The notes beneath the pieces were generated by a model. That model was not told where the DNA came from. It saw nothing but the letters and a program-made list of their open reading frames with translations, and ran no database searches. Of a stretch of DNA of 64,000 nucleotides, positions 40,091 to 49,644 are shown piece by piece. How positions within the stretch are numbered: position 1 is the first letter of the stretch; each line of letters opens with the position of its first letter. Position numbers and translations under genes: made by a program. This DNA is from Gammaproteobacteria bacterium (GTDB lineage: Bacteria > Pseudomonadota > Gammaproteobacteria > HK1): positions 211,650 to 275,649 of the forward strand of contig JAJFJT010000012.1 in assembly GCA_021773795.1 (NCBI GenBank), read 5' to 3'.

Positions 40091-42781
40091 ATGAGTACAG
40101 CTGATTCCCGCAGAAAACATCTCGGCACGTTGGCTGCTGCTGCCGCTATGCTCATCGCGATTACCGTCCTTGCTGGCTGGCTCACGGATCACGCGCGCCT
40201 GGTAGCGATATTTCCGGGCATCCATCGCATGACCTTTAATACCGCCCTGTGTTTTCTGATTATCGGATCGGCGTGTTTGCTGTCCTTTATCAGCGGGCAT
40301 TCCATGCGCCGCATCCGGATGGTTCTGGGTGCTCTGGTTGCCATCTTTGCCGGTGCGGTATTGTTCCAGGATCTGTTCAGTATTGAGTTGGGTATCGATG
40401 GGATTTTTCTCGACCAGAGCCTGAGCTACCTCGATTCTTCCCATCCCGGGCGCATGAGCCCCTTCACCTCCTTCTCCTTTGTGTTAATTGCCGGGAGCCT
40501 GATGCTAAGCATTGGCACTCGCCGTCGTTCCAAGTTCCCTGATATCTTCCGCTTGCTGGTGCTTGGTATTGCATTACTTAATCTGGTGGTGCAGTTGCTA
40601 TTTCCTCAAACCCCGGGGCCATTCATTCATCTGTTATCCATGGCACCGTTTACTGCTTCGGCCTTTCTGCTGCTGCTGGCTGCCTTGTGGCTGCGTTGTC
40701 CGGCTCATCTTGAGCGGGGGGTTTTGGGCCCTGGTATTGGCCTGATGCAGCAAATGAAAGTCAGTTGGAAGTTTCGCGTGTTGCTGTTCATCGTGTTGCT
40801 CCCCTTTGCTTATACGCTCTCATTTATGAGTTCCGATCTTGGCAACAGTATTGCCCAGGCTCGGAAGCAACAGCTGGGTCTGGGATACATGCAGGCAATA
40901 TCCCGCGTGCTGGAATTGATCCCGCAACACCGGGGGCTGATGAATAGTTATTTGTACGGGGATCATAGCCTTGGCCCACAGATTAAACGTCTGCGTGGGG
41001 AGGTTGTACGGGAGATGGTAGCCCTGGATGAATATCAGAGTAGGTGGAATATATCTTCAGAATTCCGGGAAAAATGGTCGCTACTGCGGGCCCGGTGGCG
41101 AGATCTGGCGTCGATGACACTGGGGCCATCTGTAGCGACGAGCTGGTTTCAGCATACCGAGCTGATCGGGGATATGCTCGCGTTAAATGAGGAGATTTAT
41201 CTGCGTTTTGGTCTGGTGCGGGAGGAAGATTCCGGTGTGAGAAGTCTGGGTAATGTCCTGTTCGAGCACTTGCCTGCTTTAATCGAGGGCCTCGGGCAAT
41301 TGCGTGGCCAAGGTGCTGCTTTTATTGTTGATAAAGAGTTCTCTCTGGCGGAGAAAGCGATGCTGATTACACTGGATGAGCGTATTGAGGGGCACATCAA
41401 GAAGGCACGCTGGCATTTCACCATGGCCTATAGAACCGACCTGCAGTTGCAGGAAAGTTTTGGCTATCTCGCAAGACGAGCCTTTGGGATGGCAGATGCC
41501 TATGGAAGTTCGCTCGCCAGACAGGCGTTGGCTAACCGCCCGCCGGAAATACTTTCTGGAGAATTCTTTGAACGCGGAACCAGGACCATCACTGCGAACT
41601 ATCATCTGTTGCGGGCACTTGCTGATTTTTTGTATCAGCGCACGGAGAAAGATCTGGCGGCGCAGTATCTAATCGCCTACCGGGTGACTGTACTTAGCCT
41701 GGTAGCACTGATATTGATGTTATATCTATGGGCTGCATTCAGTCATTCCTTGCGACGTAGCGTGCATGATATGGCCTTGGTAGCCGAACGGTTATTGCGG
41801 GATGAACCCGTGCGTGGCCTCCGGGTTTTGGGTAATGATGAACTGGCGCAGATAACCCATAGCTTTAACGAGGTGGCGGTAAGATTGAGGCGCCGCAACA
41901 GACGCTTACAAACGGTGATGGCGCATGTGCATGACGGTATCGTAACTATCGATGCCGAGGGTCGCATTGAGTCCGTCAACACGGCCCTGGCCGAGATGTT
42001 TGATTATGAGACAGAGGCGCTGGTGGGCAAGAATATTACTGTGCTCATCCCTGAGTCATTGCGCGCGGCGCATGAGGAAGGGTTGCGTACCTACATCTCC
42101 CATTCAGCAACAGCCAGTCCTGTGGTGGGGCAGGAGTCGGTGCTTGAGGGTCTGCGGCGTGATGGTAGCCGCTTCCCACTGGAATTGCGGGTTAACAAGA
42201 TGCGCCTGGGCGGCAAGCGCTATTTTCTTGGGGCCCTGAGGGATATCAGCAAGCGGGTGCGGGCCGAGGCCGCGCTAGTGGCCATGGCCACTACCGACCC
42301 GCTCACCGGGGTGCGTAACCGCAGAGATTTCTTCCTTCACGGTGAACGGGCAGTCAGTCAGGCCGGTCGTTATCTTCAGCCTCTGGCCGTCATCATGCTG
42401 GATGTCGATTATTTCAAGGGCGTGAATGATAGCCACGGACACTCGGTTGGCGACCAGGTGCTCAAGGCTGTTTGTACCTGTTGCACCGAGACCCTGCGTG
42501 AAAATGACATCTTTGCCCGTATTGGTGGTGAGGAGTTTGCCGTGGTCTTGCCGCAGACTCCCATTGCGGCGGCCGAGATCAGCGCCGAGCGTTTGCGTGC
42601 TGCGGTGGCCTCCCTATCTGTGCCGGTGCCTGATGGCGAGCTAAAGATCACCATCAGCCTGGGGATCGCTACCCTGGAAAGCGATGATCTCGACCTGGAA
42701 GAACTGCTTAAACGCGCCGACAGCGCGCTTTATCATGCCAAGGAAAATGGTCGAAATTGTTTCGAGGTGTGGACCGGGTAG
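40091..42781 (+). CDS. Membrane NIT-like/HAMP/PAS diguanylate cyclase
   Basis: 896-aa inner-membrane protein. The N-terminal ~210 residues contain six or more hydrophobic helices (MASE-like); another helix at ~225-245 leads into a large periplasmic domain (~245-540) with HRGLMNSYLYGD and LGQLRGQGAAFI, reminiscent of NIT-type nitrate/nitrite sensor domains. A helix (~545-565), HAMP-like linker, PAS (~600-720) and GGDEF (~730-895, motif GGEEF) follow. ATG at 40091. It probably makes c-di-GMP in response to a periplasmic signal. The tandem palindromes upstream may regulate it. Confidence 0.87.
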   Translation: MSTADSRRKHLGTLAAAAAMLIAITVLAGWLTDHARLVAIFPGIHRMTFNTALCFLIIGSACLLSFISGHSMRRIRMVLGALVAIFAGAVLFQDLFSIELGIDGIFLDQSLSYLDSSHPGRMSPFTSFSFVLIAGSLMLSIGTRRRSKFPDIFRLLVLGIALLNLVVQLLFPQTPGPFIHLLSMAPFTASAFLLLLAALWLRCPAHLERGVLGPGIGLMQQMKVSWKFRVLLFIVLLPFAYTLSFMSSDLGNSIAQARKQQLGLGYMQAISRVLELIPQHRGLMNSYLYGDHSLGPQIKRLRGEVVREMVALDEYQSRWNISSEFREKWSLLRARWRDLASMTLGPSVATSWFQHTELIGDMLALNEEIYLRFGLVREEDSGVRSLGNVLFEHLPALIEGLGQLRGQGAAFIVDKEFSLAEKAMLITLDERIEGHIKKARWHFTMAYRTDLQLQESFGYLARRAFGMADAYGSSLARQALANRPPEILSGEFFERGTRTITANYHLLRALADFLYQRTEKDLAAQYLIAYRVTVLSLVALILMLYLWAAFSHSLRRSVHDMALVAERLLRDEPVRGLRVLGNDELAQITHSFNEVAVRLRRRNRRLQTVMAHVHDGIVTIDAEGRIESVNTALAEMFDYETEALVGKNITVLIPESLRAAHEEGLRTYISHSATASPVVGQESVLEGLRRDGSRFPLELRVNKMRLGGKRYFLGALRDISKRVRAEAALVAMATTDPLTGVRNRRDFFLHGERAVSQAGRYLQPLAVIMLDVDYFKGVNDSHGHSVGDQVLKAVCTCCTETLRENDIFARIGGEEFAVVLPQTPIAAAEISAERLRAAVASLSVPVPDGELKITISLGIATLESDDLDLEELLKRADSALYHAKENGRNCFEVWTG

Positions 42782-42820
42782 TCGCTTTGTTAGGGAAAAA
42801 AGTCGGCAGAGTCGGGTAGG

Positions 42821-42894
42821 TCCGATTAGCGATAGCGTTTTGTGCAGGGATGCACTTAACCCGCAATGGCATGGATGCCGAAGAGTGGTAATCA
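42821..42894. repeat. Family D repeat, copy 2
   Basis: TCCGATTAGCGATAGCGTTT at the left, GATGCCGAAGAGTGGTAATC at the right, with TGTGCAGGGATGCACTTAAC between. About 40 bases after the GGDEF gene. Confidence 0.6.
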
Positions 42895-42929
42895 GACAAC
42901 AAGCTCAGCAACCCTGCGTTTTCCCCCGG

Positions 42930-42951
42930 ATTACCCACCTCGGTGGGTAAT
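42930..42951. repeat. Stem-loop downstream of pgl
   Basis: ATTACCCACC / GGTGGGTAAT perfect 10-bp stem with a 2-base loop, 21 bases after the pgl stop. No T tract; could still stop or protect the gnd-zwf-pgl message. Confidence 0.45.
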
Positions 42952-42972
42952 AGCGCGTGTGTGGGTATCGAC

Positions 42973-43656
42973 CTAAACGGGTGCGTTGGCCGCTTCGTCG
43001 ATGAGGATATCGACTCCGCCCATGGAACTGATGGTGGCGGCGGGAATGGCCTCGCCGGCCTTCCAGTCAGATACTGCCTGACGCTTGCCGTCGCCGGTGA
43101 CCAGAAACAGCACGGCTTGGCTTTCGGCGATGGTGGCTGTGCTCAGGCTGATACGTTCGGGCGGGGGTTTGGGGGCATCAAAGACCGCGTGTACGCGCTC
43201 CTGGGACGGGTGGAGATGGCCGGGAAACAGGCTGGCGGTGTGGCCGTCTTCGCCCAAGCCCAGGAGCACCAGATCAAAGGGCGGGGTATTTGCCAGCAGG
43301 GTGGCGTATTCAACGGATCCTTTCTCGGCGCCTTTTTCCGCTGCCATGGGGTGAATCTGTCCGGCGGGAATGGCGACGTGATCGAGCCACGCTTTCGCCG
43401 CCATCTGGCTGTTACGCTCGGGATTATCCGCGGGCAGGCAGCGCTCATCACCGTAATAGATCTCCCAGCGTGGCCAGTCTGCCTTGGTGGTGGCGAGGAT
43501 GCGGAAGGCCTGTTCCGGGGTACGTCCGCCGGCCAGCACCAGGCGAAAGCGGTCCTGGCGGGAAAGGGTGGCGTTGGCGGCTGCGAGTATCCGGCTTGCC
43601 GCCTCCTGGGCCACGGCCGCCCCATCGGGAAATAGCTGCCAGCGGGTTTCACCCAT
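42973..43656 (-). CDS. pgl: 6-phosphogluconolactonase
   Basis: 227-aa enzyme hydrolysing 6-phosphogluconolactone to 6-phosphogluconate in the oxidative pentose phosphate pathway. DevB-type family features: LVLAGGRTPEQAF, YYGDERCLPADNPERNSQMA and LLGLGEDGHTASLFPGH. Third gene of gnd-zwf-pgl; its ATG lies three bases after the zwf stop, so translation is probably coupled. Confidence 0.95.
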   Translation of the reverse strand: MGETRWQLFPDGAAVAQEAASRILAAANATLSRQDRFRLVLAGGRTPEQAFRILATTKADWPRWEIYYGDERCLPADNPERNSQMAAKAWLDHVAIPAGQIHPMAAEKGAEKGSVEYATLLANTPPFDLVLLGLGEDGHTASLFPGHLHPSQERVHAVFDAPKPPPERISLSTATIAESQAVLFLVTGDGKRQAVSDWKAGEAIPAATISSMGGVDILIDEAANAPV

Positions 43657-43659
43657 GGC

Positions 43660-45144
43660 CTATTGCTCTTCCGGGTTAAGGGTGTGTCGCCAGTGATGGG
43701 TGGCCTTGTCGAATAGCCGGCGACTCTCGATGGGGCCCCAACTGCCGGCGGGATAGGTGGAGATGTAGTCACGTTCCGTGGACCAGACGCGCAGGATAGG
43801 GTCCACGATGGCCCAAGCCGCTTCCACCTCGTCATAGCGCAGGAACAGTGAGCGGTCTCCCTCAATGACATCCAGCAACAGATCCTCGTAGGCATCGGTG
43901 ACAACTTCATCTTCATTGCGGAAGCTGGCGTCCAGGCTGGTGAGGCGGGTATTCATCTCCAGCCCCGGCTCCTTCACCGTCATCTCCATACGCAGACACT
44001 CGGTGGGCTGGATGCCCATGAGGATCCAGTTGGGGGTGGGGCGTTGCACTTGGGAGGCACGGAAAAATTGCTGTGGCGGATGGCGGAAACAGATGGAGAT
44101 CATGGATTGGCCGCGGGCCATGCGTTTGCCGGTGCGTACATAGAAGGGCACCCCGCGCCAGCGCCAGTTGTCCACATAGAGCTTTGCCGCCGCATAGGTT
44201 TCGGTAACGCTCTCCTTGGGGATGCCCTCTTCCTGCAGATAGCCCAACGCCTTTTGGTCTTCCACTACCCCGGGGGCGTACTGGGCACGAAATGCATGCG
44301 CATTGACGGCACTTTGCGGAATCGGGCGCATGGAACGCAGCACCTTGACCTTCTCGTCGCGTAGCGCCTCAGCCTCCATGGACACGGGTGGTTCCATGGC
44401 CACCAGGGTGAGCAGTTGCAGCAGATGGCTTTGCACCATATCGCGCAAGGCCCCGGAGCCATCGTAATAGCCAGCGCGGCCACCGACACCGAGGGTCTCG
44501 GAGTGGGTGATCTGGACGTGGTCGATGTAATTACGATTCCATAGCGGCTCCATCATGACATTGGCGAAACGAAATACCAGCACGTTTTGTACCGTGCCCT
44601 TGCCCAGATAATGATCGATACGAAAGACCTGATCCTCGCGCATGTAGCGGGTGATCCGGGCTTGCAGGGCGCGGGCACTTTGCAGGTCATAGCCAAAGGG
44701 TTTCTCGATGACGACCCGGCGCCAGCCGTGCTCCTCCTGGAGCAGGCTGGCTTCCGAGAGATTCTGGCTGACCACGCCAAATTCTGCTGGCCGGATAGAC
44801 AGATAGAAGGCGACGTTGGGGGGGGAATTCTCACCATTATGCAGGCGCTTTTCCAGGCGTACATACATTTCGGGATCCGTGAGATCTCCCTGGAAAAAAT
44901 GCAGGCGTTCACAGAAGCGCTTGAATACCGCCTTATCGATACCGCCGCGTCCGCGTTCCTCTATCATCCCGCGTACTTCTTCCTGCCACTCTTCACACGA
45001 CCACGACTGCCGTGCCGAACCCAGAATGACAGTGTCCTTGGGCAGGCGCCCGGCTTCTTCCAGGTGATAGAGGGCGGGCATCAGTTTCTGCCGTGATAGA
45101 TTGCCGGCGGCGCCAAAGATGACGTAGGTGCAGGCTTCAGTCAT
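43660..45144 (-). CDS. zwf: Glucose-6-phosphate 1-dehydrogenase
   Basis: 494-aa NADP-dependent enzyme catalysing the first oxidative pentose phosphate step. N-terminal nucleotide fold [19 protein letters not shown] (the usual second Gly-Asp is Gly-Asn here), substrate motif [13 protein letters not shown] with catalytic His, [11 protein letters not shown] and [23 protein letters not shown]. Slightly divergent from the E. coli enzyme but all catalytic blocks are kept. Middle gene of a three-gene unit providing NADPH; 53 bases follow gnd. Confidence 0.96.
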   Translation of the reverse strand: MTEACTYVIFGAAGNLSRQKLMPALYHLEEAGRLPKDTVILGSARQSWSCEEWQEEVRGMIEERGRGGIDKAVFKRFCERLHFFQGDLTDPEMYVRLEKRLHNGENSPPNVAFYLSIRPAEFGVVSQNLSEASLLQEEHGWRRVVIEKPFGYDLQSARALQARITRYMREDQVFRIDHYLGKGTVQNVLVFRFANVMMEPLWNRNYIDHVQITHSETLGVGGRAGYYDGSGALRDMVQSHLLQLLTLVAMEPPVSMEAEALRDEKVKVLRSMRPIPQSAVNAHAFRAQYAPGVVEDQKALGYLQEEGIPKESVTETYAAAKLYVDNWRWRGVPFYVRTGKRMARGQSMISICFRHPPQQFFRASQVQRPTPNWILMGIQPTECLRMEMTVKEPGLEMNTRLTSLDASFRNEDEVVTDAYEDLLLDVIEGDRSLFLRYDEVEAAWAIVDPILRVWSTERDYISTYPAGSWGPIESRRLFDKATHHWRHTLNPEEQ

Positions 45145-45197
45145 GATTTCGAGTTCCGTTAAGTGGTGGGAGGGGTTCCGTCCATGCGTGCTTATTG

Positions 45198-46646
45198 TCA
45201 GGCATCGTACTGGCCAGAGGAGATATCCCCACCGCTGCCAATCCAGTCGGTATGAAAGAATTCTCCCCGCGGTGCATCCACCCGCTCATAGGTGTGGGCA
45301 CCAAAATAATCGCGCTGGGCCTGCAGCAGGTTGGCGGGCACCGTGGCACTGCGATAGCCATCGAAGAAGGCCAGCGCCGAGGTCATGGCCGGGGTAGGGA
45401 TGCCGAGCTCGATGCCGAGCATTGCCGCCTTGCGCCAGCCTGCCTCGGCCGTGAGCATCGCGCCCTTGAAGAAGTCGTCCAGCAGCAGATTTTCCAGTGC
45501 CGGGTTTTGTTCATAGGCCTTTTTGATATCACCCAGGAAACGGCTGCGGATAATACAGCCACCGCGCCACATGAGTGCGATGTTGCCGTAATGCAGCTTC
45601 CACCCATATTCGTTAGCGGCCTCCGCCAGCAGCATGAAGCCCTGGGCGTAGGAAACGATCTTGGCGGCGTAAAGGGCATCACGGATGTGTTCAATATAGC
45701 CGGCACGGTCCTTGGGGCCATCGCGGTGAACCCGTGGCAATGCCTCGGCCGCGGCGACGCGTTCGTCCTTGCGCGCTGACAGGCAGCGGGCGAACACCGC
45801 CTCGCCGATGAGCGTCAGCGGTACGCCGAGATCCAGGGCGTCGATGCCGGTCCATTTCCCCGTACCTTTCTGGCCCGCAGTATCCAGGATTTTGTCCACT
45901 AGTGGACTACCGTCTTCATCACGCTGGGTGAGGATATTGGCGGTGATCTCAATGAGATAGGAGTTGAGCACGCCGTCATTCCACTCGGAGAACACCTTGG
46001 CAATCTCGTCGGCGCTGAGGTCGAGGCCCTCGCGTAACAACTGGTAGGCCTCACAGATAAGCTGCATATCGCCGTATTCAATACCGTTGTGCACCATCTT
46101 CACGTAATGGCCGGCCCCGTCTTCACCCACCCACTGGCAGCAGGGTTCATCGCCGACCTTGGCGGTAATCGCCTGCAATAGTGGCTTTACCGTGGGCCAG
46201 GCTTTTTTATTCCCGCCGGGCATGATGGATGGTCCGTGGCGTGCGCCCTCTTCGCCGCCGGAGATGCCGACACCGAGAAACAGGAGGTCTTTTTCCGCTA
46301 GGGTGTGGGTACGCCGGTTGCTGTCTACATAGCGTGAATTGCCACCATCGAGAATGATGTCTCCAGCCTCCAGATGCGGCACCAATGCTTCAATAAATTT
46401 ATCCACCACTTCGCCGGCGCGCACCATCAGCAGAATCTTGCGTGGCTTGGCAAGGCTGGTTACGAAATCGGCCAGGGATTCACTGCCGATGATCTGTGTG
46501 CTTGCTGCCGAGCTGGCAAGGAAGGCCTCGGTTTTAGCGTAGGTACGGTTATATACCGATACGTTGAATCCGTGGTCATTGAGATTGAGTGCGAGGTTCT
46601 GGCCCATCACCGCGAGGCCGATGAGTCCGATGTCTGCCTTTTCCAT
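45198..46646 (-). CDS. gnd: 6-phosphogluconate dehydrogenase, decarboxylating
   Basis: 482-aa enzyme converting 6-phosphogluconate to ribulose 5-phosphate, CO2 and [26 protein letters not shown] nucleotide loop, [58 protein letters not shown] (catalytic Lys and Glu), KGTGKWT and the C-terminal swap segment with [12 protein letters not shown]. Full length. First gene of gnd-zwf-pgl. Having both gnd and zwf marks a complete oxidative branch. Confidence 0.97.
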   Translation of the reverse strand: MEKADIGLIGLAVMGQNLALNLNDHGFNVSVYNRTYAKTEAFLASSAASTQIIGSESLADFVTSLAKPRKILLMVRAGEVVDKFIEALVPHLEAGDIILDGGNSRYVDSNRRTHTLAEKDLLFLGVGISGGEEGARHGPSIMPGGNKKAWPTVKPLLQAITAKVGDEPCCQWVGEDGAGHYVKMVHNGIEYGDMQLICEAYQLLREGLDLSADEIAKVFSEWNDGVLNSYLIEITANILTQRDEDGSPLVDKILDTAGQKGTGKWTGIDALDLGVPLTLIGEAVFARCLSARKDERVAAAEALPRVHRDGPKDRAGYIEHIRDALYAAKIVSYAQGFMLLAEAANEYGWKLHYGNIALMWRGGCIIRSRFLGDIKKAYEQNPALENLLLDDFFKGAMLTAEAGWRKAAMLGIELGIPTPAMTSALAFFDGYRSATVPANLLQAQRDYFGAHTYERVDAPRGEFFHTDWIGSGGDISSGQYDA

Positions 46647-46799
46647 TATTTTTCCCTATGGGTGGTCAGCGGGTGCTGTTAAGTGGGGGTACATGATAGT
46701 CCTATCGCCTCTGGCTAAGAAGGGCTGCCTTAATCAGGAAGGTGTGTGCGGACAGTCTTCACTATAAGTTGAGGCGATGGTTGGGCAGACAGGAGACGG

Positions 46800-47345
46800 A
46801 TGGTGCGTAGACGAGTTGCAATTCTTTTATCCGGGTTGGTGCTGATGTGTGTGCCTAGTATGGCGCCATCGCTGGTACAAGCTGAAGAGATGCCGGTGCG
46901 GGGGCCTGTCCCGTTTGCTACTTACGATAAGGATGGCGATGGCCTTGTCAGTGAAGGGGAGTTTAATTTGGTACGCGGGCAGCGGATGGCGACCCGTGCT
47001 ACAGAGGGAAGGCCAATGCGGGGCGCTGCCACTGCCCCGCCCTTTGCGGCCTTTGATACCGATGGAGACGGGCAATTAACCGCCGATAAATTGCCTGCTG
47101 GGCAACGGATGCAGATGTGGAAACGTCCGGGAATGAGTATGGGCATGAGTGCGGGCCAGCAGGGGCGGGGCATGAGCAGGGGAATGCCGGTCTTCCCGGA
47201 TTACGATCTGAACGGCGATGGCAGTATTGGTGAAGGTGAGTTTGCCAGGGCACGGGGAAAGCGAATGGCTGAACGGGTGCAACAGGGCTATCGCTTGAAA
47301 AATGCCGGCAATATGCCTGCGTTCGCAGACATCGACGCCAATTAA
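46800..47345 (+). CDS. Secreted EF-hand protein, frameshifted in its fourth calcium loop
   Basis: 181-residue open frame. Signal peptide (AILLSGLVLMCVPSMAPSLVQA) after a ATG at 46800 with AGGAG. Three complete EF-hand loops are visible: DKDGDGLVSEGE, DTDGDGQLTADK and DLNGDGSIGEGE. At 47343 an extra T makes a TAA; removing it continues the frame as DANKDGKLSPEE (a perfect fourth loop) to a TAG at 47413-47415 (RRGQNMR end). This is either a recent inactivating insertion or a sequencing error. Low-complexity Met/Gly region between loops 2 and 3. Probable periplasmic calcium-binding protein; partner unknown. Confidence 0.82.
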   Translation: MVRRRVAILLSGLVLMCVPSMAPSLVQAEEMPVRGPVPFATYDKDGDGLVSEGEFNLVRGQRMATRATEGRPMRGAATAPPFAAFDTDGDGQLTADKLPAGQRMQMWKRPGMSMGMSAGQQGRGMSRGMPVFPDYDLNGDGSIGEGEFARARGKRMAERVQQGYRLKNAGNMPAFADIDAN

Positions 47346-47457
47346 GGATGGCAAGCTCAGCCCGGAAGAGTTCGCAGCACACCAGGCACAGCGGCGCGGG
47401 CAAAATATGCGCTAGTGTGGATGGGTGCCACGGAAATCCGTGGCGCCCCCGCTGTTG

Positions 47458-49584
47458 CTAACCCCGTCGCCAGCTAAGGAAGCGCTCTACCAGACGGAGC
47501 AAACCCGCCGGGGCATGGGCGCGGCGCCACTCGCCGGCGACGAATTTGTTGGCCTCGCTCAGGGTGGGATAGATGTGGATGGTGCTGAGGATGCTTTTTA
47601 GCCCACGCTTGTGGCGCATGGCGGCAATGAACTCGGTGATCAACTCACCCGCATGCTCTCCCATAATCGTAACCCCGAGGATGCGGTCCCTGCCGGGAAT
47701 CGTCAGCACCTTCACCACCCCCTCGTTCTCGCCAGAGGCGATGGCGCGGTCCAGATCATCAATGCCAAAGGTGGTTACTTCGTAGGCAATATTCTGTTCT
47801 TTTGCCTCCTGCTCGTTGATACCAACGCGTGCCACCTCTGGCTCGGTAAACGTGGCCCAGGGAATCACCGAGTAATCCACCGCGAATTTCTTGAAGCCGA
47901 GGAGCGCATTGACTGCCGCATACCAGGCCTGATGACCCGCGGTGTGGGTGAACTGGTAAGGCCCGGCGACATCGCCACAGGCGTAGATATTGGGATAGAT
48001 GGTTTGCAGGTACTGGTTGACCTCCACAGTACGGCGGGGGCTTAGCGGTATTTCCAGTTCCTCCAGGCCAAAGCCCTGGGTGTTGGCAGCGCGACCTACG
48101 GCGACGATCACCTGATCAAACTCAAAGCGGACGTCCTTGCCCTCGTGTTCGCACACCAGGATTTTCTGTTCGCCCTCGCGATGAAATGATTTGGCCTGAT
48201 GCCCGGTACGGACCCTGACCCCTTCTTCCTCGAAGCGCTTGACCATGAATTCAGAGATTTCCGGATCCTCGCGCAGCATGATGCGTGGGGCCATTTCCAC
48301 CTGGGTGACTTCACTGCCTAGGCGGGCAAAGGTCTGACTCAATTCACAGCCGATGGGGCCACCGCCTAGCACCACCAGGCGTTTGGGCAGCTCACGCAGT
48401 TCCCACAGGTTGTCCGAGGTGAGCGGGTCAATATCGGCGATGCCCGGGATCGGCGGTACGAAGGGGCGGGCGCCGGTGGCGATGATGATGGAGCGGGTGG
48501 TCAGGGTCTGGCCGTTCACCTCCACGCTATAAGGCGAGGTCATGCGCGCCTCACCCTCGATGACCTCCACTCCCAGCTTGGTGTAGCGTTCGATGGAGTC
48601 GTGCGGGGCTACCTCGCTGATGACTCGCTGAACCCGTTCCATGATGTCGGCAAAGTCAAAGTCGGCGCTGGCCGAACGGATGCCGAAGTCATTGGCGCGT
48701 TTCAGACGGGCGATGAAGCGAGCCGAAGAAATCAGTGCCTTGGAGGGTACGCAACCGCTATTCAGACAATCACCCCCCATTTTGTGTTTTTCAATCAGCG
48801 TGACCTTGGCCTTCAGTGCGGCAGCGATATAAGAGGCCACCAAGCCACCAGAACCCGCGCCGATGACGATGAGATTGCGGTCAAATTTGGCCGGTTTTTG
48901 ATAGTTCTTCATGATTTGATATCTCTTGATGCCTAGGATCAGCAGGCGTGCCAGCCATGGAAAGATCCCCAGCAGCGCAAAGGCGCCGATGAGTTGGGGT
49001 GAGAGGATGTCGGCGGGGGATTCGAGGGTGGCAATCTGGGTGCCCGCGTTCACGAATACGATGGTGGCTGGCAGCATGCCCACCTGACTCACCAGATAGT
49101 AGGTGAGGGTGCGGATGGGGGTCAGCCCCATGGCCAGGTTGATGACAAAAAAGGGAAATACCGGGATAAGCCGCAGGGTGAACAGGTAGAATGCGCCGTC
49201 TTTCTCCATGCCGGTATTGAGTGTCTGCAGACTTGAACCGAAGCGGCGCTGTACGGTATCCCGCAGCAGAAAACGGGCTACCAGAAAGGCTAGTGTGGCG
49301 CCGATGCTGGAGGCAAAAGAGATCAGTACCGTGCCCCAGCCAAGGCCAAAGACCAGTCCGCCGGCCAGGGTCATGATAGCGGCGCCGGGAATAGACAGCG
49401 CGGTGACCAGGATGTAGCCGGAAAAATACAGCGCTGCGGTTTGTCCGGGATGAGCGGCATAGTATTCGGCCATGCTGGCCTGCTGGGCCTTAAGATAGGT
49501 GAAATTCAGATATTGCCCGGGCTCCAGAAAGACCAGCGCAAGGCCAAAAAGGGCCAACAGAATAATGAGAAGAATTCGTTTCAT
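47458..49584 (-). CDS. VTT-domain membrane protein fused to mercuric-reductase-like flavoprotein
   Basis: 708-aa fusion. Residues ~1-230 form a TVP38/TMEM64-type (VTT/DedA-like) membrane domain with ~5 helices (SIPGAAIMTLAGGLVFGLGWG, FTLRLIPVFPFFVINLAMGLTP). Residues ~238-700 are a class I pyridine nucleotide disulfide oxidoreductase: FAD loop VIGAGSGGLVAS, redox Cys pair GGDCLNSGCVPSK, NAD loop VVLGGGPIGCELSQ, ACGDVAGPYQFTH and a C-terminal HxxP-like HIYPTLSE. There is no C-terminal Cys pair, so it is not a true MerA. The substrate is unknown; fusion places the flavoprotein at the membrane. Confidence 0.88.
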   Translation of the reverse strand: MKRILLIILLALFGLALVFLEPGQYLNFTYLKAQQASMAEYYAAHPGQTAALYFSGYILVTALSIPGAAIMTLAGGLVFGLGWGTVLISFASSIGATLAFLVARFLLRDTVQRRFGSSLQTLNTGMEKDGAFYLFTLRLIPVFPFFVINLAMGLTPIRTLTYYLVSQVGMLPATIVFVNAGTQIATLESPADILSPQLIGAFALLGIFPWLARLLILGIKRYQIMKNYQKPAKFDRNLIVIGAGSGGLVASYIAAALKAKVTLIEKHKMGGDCLNSGCVPSKALISSARFIARLKRANDFGIRSASADFDFADIMERVQRVISEVAPHDSIERYTKLGVEVIEGEARMTSPYSVEVNGQTLTTRSIIIATGARPFVPPIPGIADIDPLTSDNLWELRELPKRLVVLGGGPIGCELSQTFARLGSEVTQVEMAPRIMLREDPEISEFMVKRFEEEGVRVRTGHQAKSFHREGEQKILVCEHEGKDVRFEFDQVIVAVGRAANTQGFGLEELEIPLSPRRTVEVNQYLQTIYPNIYACGDVAGPYQFTHTAGHQAWYAAVNALLGFKKFAVDYSVIPWATFTEPEVARVGINEQEAKEQNIAYEVTTFGIDDLDRAIASGENEGVVKVLTIPGRDRILGVTIMGEHAGELITEFIAAMRHKRGLKSILSTIHIYPTLSEANKFVAGEWRRAHAPAGLLRLVERFLSWRRG

Positions 49585-49644
49585 GACAAATCAGACCAGT
49601 GGGAACAGCACCATGGGACAGGAGAGCTGGCGGGAAGTTGCAGG

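Noticed and set aside
47458..49584. Mercuric reductase (merA)
   Set aside because: Lacks the N-terminal HMA domain and the C-terminal Cys pair, has a VTT membrane domain, and no mer genes are near.
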